Shown here one piece after another: positions 31,692 through 37,377 of a stretch of 37,377 nt of DNA. The number at the start of each line of letters is the position of its first letter. The stretch's first letter is position 1. This stretch comes from Cudoniella acicularis (taxonomy: Eukaryota; Ascomycota; Leotiomycetes; Helotiales; Helotiaceae). The position numbers were made by a program, and so were the translations under genes. The stretch lies in assembly GCA_013054445.1 (NCBI GenBank), contig JAAMPI010000451.1, forward strand, positions 1 through 37,377, written 5' to 3'. Below the pieces are notes generated by a model that worked only from the letters and a program-made list of their open reading frames with translations, did no database searches and was not told where the DNA came from.

Positions 31692-33090
31692 ATGAAGTTT
31701 TCGGCAGTGATTCCGTTGCTGCTTTTGGGGCTGAGTTCCATTGTAACTGGAGCACCCGCTCATCCAGAGCAACCAATGATCACGACTAAGCCAGATATTG
31801 GGAAAGCTGTCGATGGATCCCAGAAACGAAATGCCGCCTACGCCAGTCGCCCAATATCAGGTGAGTGAGGACCAGTGCATGAGACTGAACTTCACGCACA
31901 AGGTTTTGGCTGAATTTGCTCTTAGATTGTCCGAACCTTCCCTGGCCGTATAATGTTAAAGCGTCAGATATCATAGAGTATAGTTCCAAGTTGTCTGTGT
32001 CGTAAGTCAACCTCGAAACATCCATACAGGATGAAATTCACATCTAGTTGTTTAGACAAAATATCGATTATGCGGAATGGTGCTCTGTGGCTCAACGAAC
32101 AACGATCAATCGAGAAGAGATAACACCTGGATCAGAAACTATTTTTTTTTGTCACTCCAATAACGGCAACGACGTGGCTGACCTCGACGACTACAATTTA
32201 CGGGTATGTCAGGTTTCTATAAGCTAATTAAAACCAAATGGGCTAAAATGTTCTCATTTAGGTCCGCAAGTACATCAACAGCACTCTGCCCTAGTGCCGT
32301 TCCTTCGGCACACTGCGAAATAGGAATGAAATTCGCCACACTCAGTGGTTCTAATCAAACCTTGGAGTTCAACTTGTTACCATCTGGGCAATCAGTCACA
32401 GACCGCTGGACTTGTCACCAATTATGCTTGGCCAACCCTGCATGTAAATCCTTTTACACGAAAGACCACGATCGCCGAGGTGACCGATTGGATGACCCAA
32501 TATATTGGGAGAATGATTTTCCGGAATCACTTGAGTGTATTGGGTCTCCGGAAAATATTTCCCCTCCCGCAAATGACATCTCTTTGGATGGAAAGTACAC
32601 CTTATATGACAGAAACTGTCAACAGCACCTTCCGGTAAGTGACATAGATTACATGGCCAACCCCCCCTTTCACACTTTCACTCATCCGACAATTTATAGG
32701 CTGCATGCACCCCAACGCCCACAACATCAGTATCCAAAATGCAGTCCGCACCAGCAACGGCGACCGCTACATCAACATCGGTATTATCTAGAACGACATT
32801 CTCATCCATAGCCACTGCCCCATCTCCAACGATTCCACCCCCAGATGCATTTCTTGGTTATGCAGGCATGGGCTGTCCGTGCATCATAAATGGCACAGCA
32901 TCACTCGCTGTCTATACCACGTGGACACATGCATCGACTTTGATTTATGTATCCGTGAGTTCTTTAACTGCATTATCGAGTTTCATCTCGGGCAACAGCT
33001 AACGAGTTAAAGACTACGAGCTGGAAAACCAGACATTATACTTCCCCTGTTAATGTCAACTGGACTACCGTCACTATGTCCGTTCCCTAA
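31692..33090 (+). CDS. Secreted Ser/Thr-rich protein with a Cys-rich PAN/apple-like segment, frame interrupted at a poly-T run
   Basis: Exons 31692-31860, 31926-32001, 32056-32203, 32262-32634, 32700-32954 and 33013-33090 encode 365 residues if one T is dropped from the nine-T run at 32142-32150. Introns are 54-65 bp with GTGAGT, GTAAGT or GTATGT donors. The N-terminus MKFSAVIPLLLLGLSSIVTGAPA is a clean signal peptide. The correction changes the end of exon 3 to a Thr-rich run (TATTWLTSTTTIYG) and keeps exon 4 open. Exon 4 carries CEIGMKFATLSG and CHQLCLANPACKSF, a cysteine pattern like apple/PAN or WSC-type wall proteins. A Ser/Thr-rich linker (TATATSTSVLS) follows. Uncorrected, the protein stops about 10 codons into exon 4. 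The final exon and its AAAG acceptor are tentative; without that splice the frame ends at 33002. Role unknown. Confidence 0.55.
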
Positions 33091-33785
33091 ATGAAGAAAA
33101 AAAAAACACTATAATTATCTGTAGTTATCTATCTAGGTAGTTTAGAAGAAGTCCATCACAAAGGAATTACAAAGTATTCTCGGTAAACTTCTCTCCCCCT
33201 TTTCAAGAACTAGGAATATTAGGTTATCTTCTAATACAGTCGCTCCTTTTAATATCACACTTAATAACTCAAATTTCACTATTAATATTTGATATCTATT
33301 TCCGAAGAAAAAGAAATGTCACTAGAACATATACTCCTTAGCGCACTATAAGCTAACTCTAAAGCGAGAAGTGAAAAAACAAAATTCGAACTAAATCTAT
33401 TATTAGAATAGGCATAAAGAGAAATACAAACATAGACGGGTATTAAGCACCCGTTACTCTTACTAGCTTATATTGAAGGGATTGAATGAAGCGGTTTAAT
33501 ATCGAAGCGACCCCTGTTTGAATCACATGACTTCTGGCGTAATGCCAGTAGTCACGTTCTTTTCATGCTTTTCGCTTAGTCGCCTTGGAACTTGCTTTTT
33601 CTTGGGGCTGTTCACCTCCCAGGCTACAATCCTTTTTTTCTTTCCAGCCTTGAACTTGTCTGATGATGATTTTCAATCCTCTCACATCTGGTCTTTCTGG
33701 GGGTTCTTGTTGTTTCTGTGGCAACTCTCTGAAAATTCCTGTATTGATCACAGCCTCGTGACTCCGTCCATCTCGTCGAGTCGTC
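33091..33785. other. Intergenic, AT-rich left part and HET-gene promoter
   Basis: No gene was found. From 33091 to about 33480 the DNA is A+T-rich. The last 250 bp, before the HET-gene ATG, is pyrimidine-rich, as is common for a fungal 5' leader. Confidence 0.4.
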
Positions 33786-36392
33786 ATGGCTCAACACATC
33801 CCTTTGCAGCGCGACTTCGACTATCTGAATCTCATCCACCGGACGCCGTGGTTGAGGCTGGCCCCCTGGGTCGTCACCGGTATTGTCTGTCCTATCGTTG
33901 ATTCCTCCCTGGACGACGACACGTTACGGGTCTTGTCGTTCGCCATCGCTTGTTTCGAACCGACCTCCTTGCTCTGGGTTCTTAACTTGTTAATATTCTT
34001 CCTCCGTCAGAAGACAACTACCTTCCGAACCTTTGCTCACTGGCTTGGCCTGTCGCTATCGCCCGCGATTGCCCAGTACCTTCGAGATGAGGCCGACGAC
34101 ATTCCCATGTCCGACGCTTTGGCGTTACACGAATGGGGTATGATTGCGCACTTTTCGCCGAGTATCGCTATACGCATCGCCAAAGTGCTTTGGTCTTTCA
34201 AGTGGGGGGTGTTAGAATGGACAATCAAGATCAGTCTAGCTTTTCTAATCGCAGTTTGGTGGAAACCGCGGCGATGGGCCGAGCTTCGAAGATTGACCCC
34301 CGCGATGCTCTATATTAGTTACAACTGGGTCATTGCGCATGAGGTAACTGGTCGCGGAATCCTGAGAAAGGTTTTGACAGCACTGTCCGGATCGCTTATG
34401 AGATGGGAAGTGAGGATTGTCCGTCGGAAGAGACGACCTTTCATTCCAGACCGATACAAGTATGAGCCGCTACAGACACCGGGGCACGTCAGATTATTGC
34501 GTGTGGGCAGACGCCTATTCTTTCAAGAACCGCGATGTGAAATCTTCCAAGTTCCGTTGTCAGAGGCACCGGAGTTTGAAGCTATCAGCTACACATGGGG
34601 AAAGCATCCTCCCTCAATTCCCATCAGCGTCAACGGGCGCCATTTACTAGTTACGAAAGCTGTCGAGGACTTGGTATTGTATATGCAATCCATTTTTAAA
34701 TCTAAAATTTATTGGGTTGATGCTTTGTGTATAAACCAGCACGACATCGATGAAAGAAACCAGCAAGTTCCACGAATGCGTGACATCTACCAAAAAGCGA
34801 CAAGAGTATTGGTCTGGCTAGGACCTTCTCCATCAATTGGAGCAACACTGTCAACAAATCGCATGATAAGAACATTGAATTGGGTAAAGACCGAGAGTGT
34901 TGAGACAGTGCAGTTACTACCCATCATCCGCGAACAAGAAGAACACCTGTTCCGCTCACTGGTCGACCTATTTACGCACGAATGGTGGCACCGGATGTGG
35001 ATTATACAAGAGATTGCAGTTGGGAAGAGTGCTCGAATCCGCTTCAACGACGTTTGGATAACCTGGGAGTCCCTTTCCAAGGTTATTTACATGATTCTCA
35101 GAGATCCGGATCTCGAAGCCCGCCTCCTATTTTACTTTTCGCAGCGCCTCCCTCCCCAAATTGCACGCAAGTATCATCTTTATATTCAGAATGCTTTATT
35201 TCTCTGCCAGACACGTGACAGACTCCAGACTCAGACTCCTGCAGGCGATGAGATTACCTTCACCCCAGCGCCGCTCGCGACTCTCATCCACGATATCTTC
35301 CACTTCGAAAGCAAGGATCCGCGAGACAAGATATTTGCGATCTTTGGCATCATTTCCGATGCGAATATGCCATTCGAGCCGGATTATCTCATGCCTGTTA
35401 GTGATATCTTCCTGAAAACAACAACGCACCTTCTTTCACGGCCGCAGTGGTTTAAGATCCTGAGCGTCGCCGGACTAGGTTATGAGAGGCTGCAATCGAG
35501 TCGGAAACGGGACGCCGCGTCTCATTGCAATGGAGAAAATCTGGAGGACGATCTACCTTCGTGGGTCCCAGATTACAGCAATGACAAGATTCTCGGCACC
35601 ATCGCTACGAACAGTATCCTACACGGCTTCTCGCAAAGTAATGTTTCATTCATGGACAACAACCGCTCGCTTCAGCTCAAAGCAAGTGCATTCGATGAAA
35701 TTGCCCATCTGGGCTCTGTTCTCTGCGCAAGTCAGTACTCCCAGTTCCCACCAAATCCGGCGACGGTTCTAGGCTCAGAAGCCTTGAAGCACTTTATTAC
35801 GGAAGGGCGAACAGCGTTCTGCAGTTGGTATATAGACACCCTCAATTTTCTCTCCAAATATTACCCTCCGGAACATGAAGGAGAGGAACCTCTAAAGCGC
35901 GCAAAAGAGTTACTATGGCAGCTATGCATGTGGGAAGACGATACGGTAATACAAGACGACGAGGGTAACAAGGAGCTTAAGGCAAACCCCGAATTTTCGG
36001 TCCTAGACTGGCATTGCCGAACCCTGTGGGAGAAATATCTGCTTTCCGATGTGGACACGATGTTAAATAAGAGCCTTGAAGCAGTCACGGGGTTGCCGTT
36101 GAATGCACAAGAGACGCGGCAACTAGCTTCACAGCTTTTTCGCAGGCTGTACGACAACGTGCAGGGAAAGAGGGTTGCTATTACGAAGAGAGGTAATATC
36201 GCGCTGGTGCCGCCGCTTGTAGAGAGTGAGGATGTCTTTGTGAGCGTTGAGAATGGATTTATACCTGTCTTGCTTCGTAAAAAGGGGGGAACGGATACAG
36301 ATAATGTGGCTCAGTTGGTTGGGATGGCTTTTGTCCTGCATTTGGTACCGATACCTGGTGAAAGCTCTTCCACATTATGGAAGATTGTGTAG
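33786..36392 (+). CDS. HET-domain protein with N-terminal membrane-like segments
   Basis: A single uninterrupted frame of 868 codons. The HET domain spans about residues 255-420, with the hallmark blocks FEAISYTWG, YWVDALCINQHDIDERNQQV, MRDIYQKATRVLVWLG and, further on, HEWWHRMWIIQEIAVGK. It is preceded by about 230 residues containing hydrophobic stretches (near 45-75, and EWTIKISLAFLIAVWW near 145-160). These suggest anchoring at a membrane, which is not usual for HET proteins. After the HET domain come HFESKDPRDKIFAIFGII, the typical downstream block, and a C-terminal EDVFVSVENGFIPVLLR region common to HET-6-like proteins. By family it would act in heterokaryon incompatibility or another non-self-triggered cell-death response. 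The ATG is in good context (GTCATGGC). It is intact, with no frameshift. Confidence 0.92.
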   Translation: MAQHIPLQRDFDYLNLIHRTPWLRLAPWVVTGIVCPIVDSSLDDDTLRVLSFAIACFEPTSLLWVLNLLIFFLRQKTTTFRTFAHWLGLSLSPAIAQYLRDEADDIPMSDALALHEWGMIAHFSPSIAIRIAKVLWSFKWGVLEWTIKISLAFLIAVWWKPRRWAELRRLTPAMLYISYNWVIAHEVTGRGILRKVLTALSGSLMRWEVRIVRRKRRPFIPDRYKYEPLQTPGHVRLLRVGRRLFFQEPRCEIFQVPLSEAPEFEAISYTWGKHPPSIPISVNGRHLLVTKAVEDLVLYMQSIFKSKIYWVDALCINQHDIDERNQQVPRMRDIYQKATRVLVWLGPSPSIGATLSTNRMIRTLNWVKTESVETVQLLPIIREQEEHLFRSLVDLFTHEWWHRMWIIQEIAVGKSARIRFNDVWITWESLSKVIYMILRDPDLEARLLFYFSQRLPPQIARKYHLYIQNALFLCQTRDRLQTQTPAGDEITFTPAPLATLIHDIFHFESKDPRDKIFAIFGIISDANMPFEPDYLMPVSDIFLKTTTHLLSRPQWFKILSVAGLGYERLQSSRKRDAASHCNGENLEDDLPSWVPDYSNDKILGTIATNSILHGFSQSNVSFMDNNRSLQLKASAFDEIAHLGSVLCASQYSQFPPNPATVLGSEALKHFITEGRTAFCSWYIDTLNFLSKYYPPEHEGEEPLKRAKELLWQLCMWEDDTVIQDDEGNKELKANPEFSVLDWHCRTLWEKYLLSDVDTMLNKSLEAVTGLPLNAQETRQLASQLFRRLYDNVQGKRVAITKRGNIALVPPLVESEDVFVSVENGFIPVLLRKKGGTDTDNVAQLVGMAFVLHLVPIPGESSSTLWKIV

Positions 36393-37377
36393 TGAACTCT
36401 CTTGTCATTTTCACGGCTGTTGGCTTCAATGGTGGGATTTGGCGTCCCATCAGTTTAGAACTTCCTCCATATTTTCTGAAAAGCTACCAAATTCATGTGA
36501 AGCAGCTCTGTGGTTGTCCACTACCCACTGCCCCGCACTTCAAACAACCCTCTTTTGAATCTTTTTATCGTGTGTAACAAAATTAGTTACTCCTGAGAAC
36601 CGACTTCCGAAAGTCAGAGATATTTTCTTTAATTTTCTATATAGTTAACATCTTCGTATTGTCGCACAGCTATTGATATTTCCGCTACTTTGCCACTTCA
36701 TTCCGTATCTTCATTTGTGGCTTTTGGTGTCCTATCCTCTCTAAATTCATTTTCTACAAATTCTATTTCCTCACGGGAAAAAACAGACTTAACAGTTACG
36801 AGACAAGACGATTAAAATCGAATTGTATTCTTTTTTCTAATTTTTTACTTGGGTTTTTCAGAGTCAATTCGTATAGTCTTTTAACTAGAGAATCTTTAGT
36901 ATATAGCGCTAGATTATTAGGGATATAGATCCTACTATTCTAATAAAGTAGATCTTCTTAAAAGGTCTAGGTTAGCTCGTCTTTATATTTTCTTTTACTT
37001 ACTTGTTATACTAAAATTATATCTTAATAAAAACTATTATTTAACTATACTAGGTATAGTAGGTCTATAAACAGAGCTATAATAAGAGCTAATACTATAG
37101 ACGAATATATAATAGTATTTATCTATATATAAGAAATAAGGTGTTTATAACTACTATTATTTAAGATATAGAAACGTTTAGTATTATCTATACTATAGAA
37201 GGACAAATACAACCTAAAAGGGAGGGAGTTCAAATAGACGTTAATTTGACTTAAGAAGAAGAAGCTACGCTGCCTGAGAACACGTCTTTTATCCTCCTTC
37301 GCGTAGGTCACGTGTCTACGACCACGTGACCACCTAGCGACCGACTGACTTCCTCACTATATACGTCCCCTACTCTA
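36393..37377. other. Right-edge intergenic DNA, AT-rich island
   Basis: This starts with the 3' side of the HET gene. From about 36780 to 37240 it is strongly A+T-rich with dense TATA/TAGT/CTATA words, the look of RIP-degraded repeat DNA. GC content rises again after 37250. No gene was recognised. Confidence 0.5.
37306..37331. repeat. Inverted pair of CACGTG boxes
   Basis: GGTCACGTG at 37306-37314 and CACGTGACC at 37323-37331 form a perfect 9-bp inverted repeat with an 8-bp spacer. CACGTG is the site of fungal bHLH proteins. The downstream gene, if any, is outside the window. Confidence 0.5.

Noticed and set aside
487..37328. CACGTG hexamers at about a dozen sites across the window.
   Set aside because: A palindromic hexamer is expected about nine times in 37 kb by chance, so the number is not notable. 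Only the inverted pair at the right edge was kept.

Overview
The window is nuclear DNA of a filamentous ascomycete (Pezizomycotina; possibly a leotiomycete, which is inference). The reasons are protein-coding genes broken by many short introns of about 47-142 bp with GT...AG ends and CTAAC-like branch sites, Zn2Cys6 regulators, a Gcn4/CPC1 gene, a HET-domain gene, fungal-only NTPase families, and AT-rich gene-free islands that look like RIP-degraded DNA. No rRNA, tRNA or CRISPR was recognised. There is one unresolved base, at 28025.

Layout. 667-2292 (-) is a Zn2Cys6 transcription factor divergent from 2692-3641 (+), an NmrA/isoflavone-reductase-like enzyme, with a 399-bp shared promoter. 3642-6368 has no convincing gene. 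6369-8031 (+) is the general amino-acid-control regulator (cpcA/cpc-1, GCN4 homologue), with a TGAGTCA box, a two-codon uORF1, a 48-residue uORF2 and an upstream reading frame that stays open through the whole leader. 8841-9267 is a small inverted-repeat element with 8-bp target duplications. 9638-11328 (-) is an Ecm33-like ectodomain anchored by a transmembrane helix. 12256-15910 (-) is the most unusual gene: a chymotrypsin-fold protease-like domain with His, Asp and Ser all in place, joined in one continuous reading frame to an AT-hook, a Zn2Cys6 DNA-binding domain and a fungal transcription-factor domain. 16223-17372 (+) is a conserved tail-membrane protein divergent from it. 17765-19154 (-) is a conserved fungal protein of unknown role.

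The right half looks accessory. It holds a small membrane-protein gene needing a one-base correction (20296-20831), a DUF7708-like/degenerate-NTPase protein (21694-23947, -) divergent from a large AAA+ ATPase (24632-28064, +), 3.6 kb without a recognisable gene, a secreted Ser/Thr-rich Cys-containing protein (31692-33090, +), and a HET-domain protein with hydrophobic N-terminal segments (33786-36392, +). AT-rich islands separate several of these. DUF7708/STAND-like NTPases, AAA+ proteins and HET proteins are the kinds of genes that make up fungal non-self-recognition repertoires, so 12-36 kb may be such a neighbourhood (inference).

All spliced models were assembled by eye from reading frame, splice signals and family motifs. 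Three genes need a one-base homopolymer correction to read through, and this is stated where it applies.
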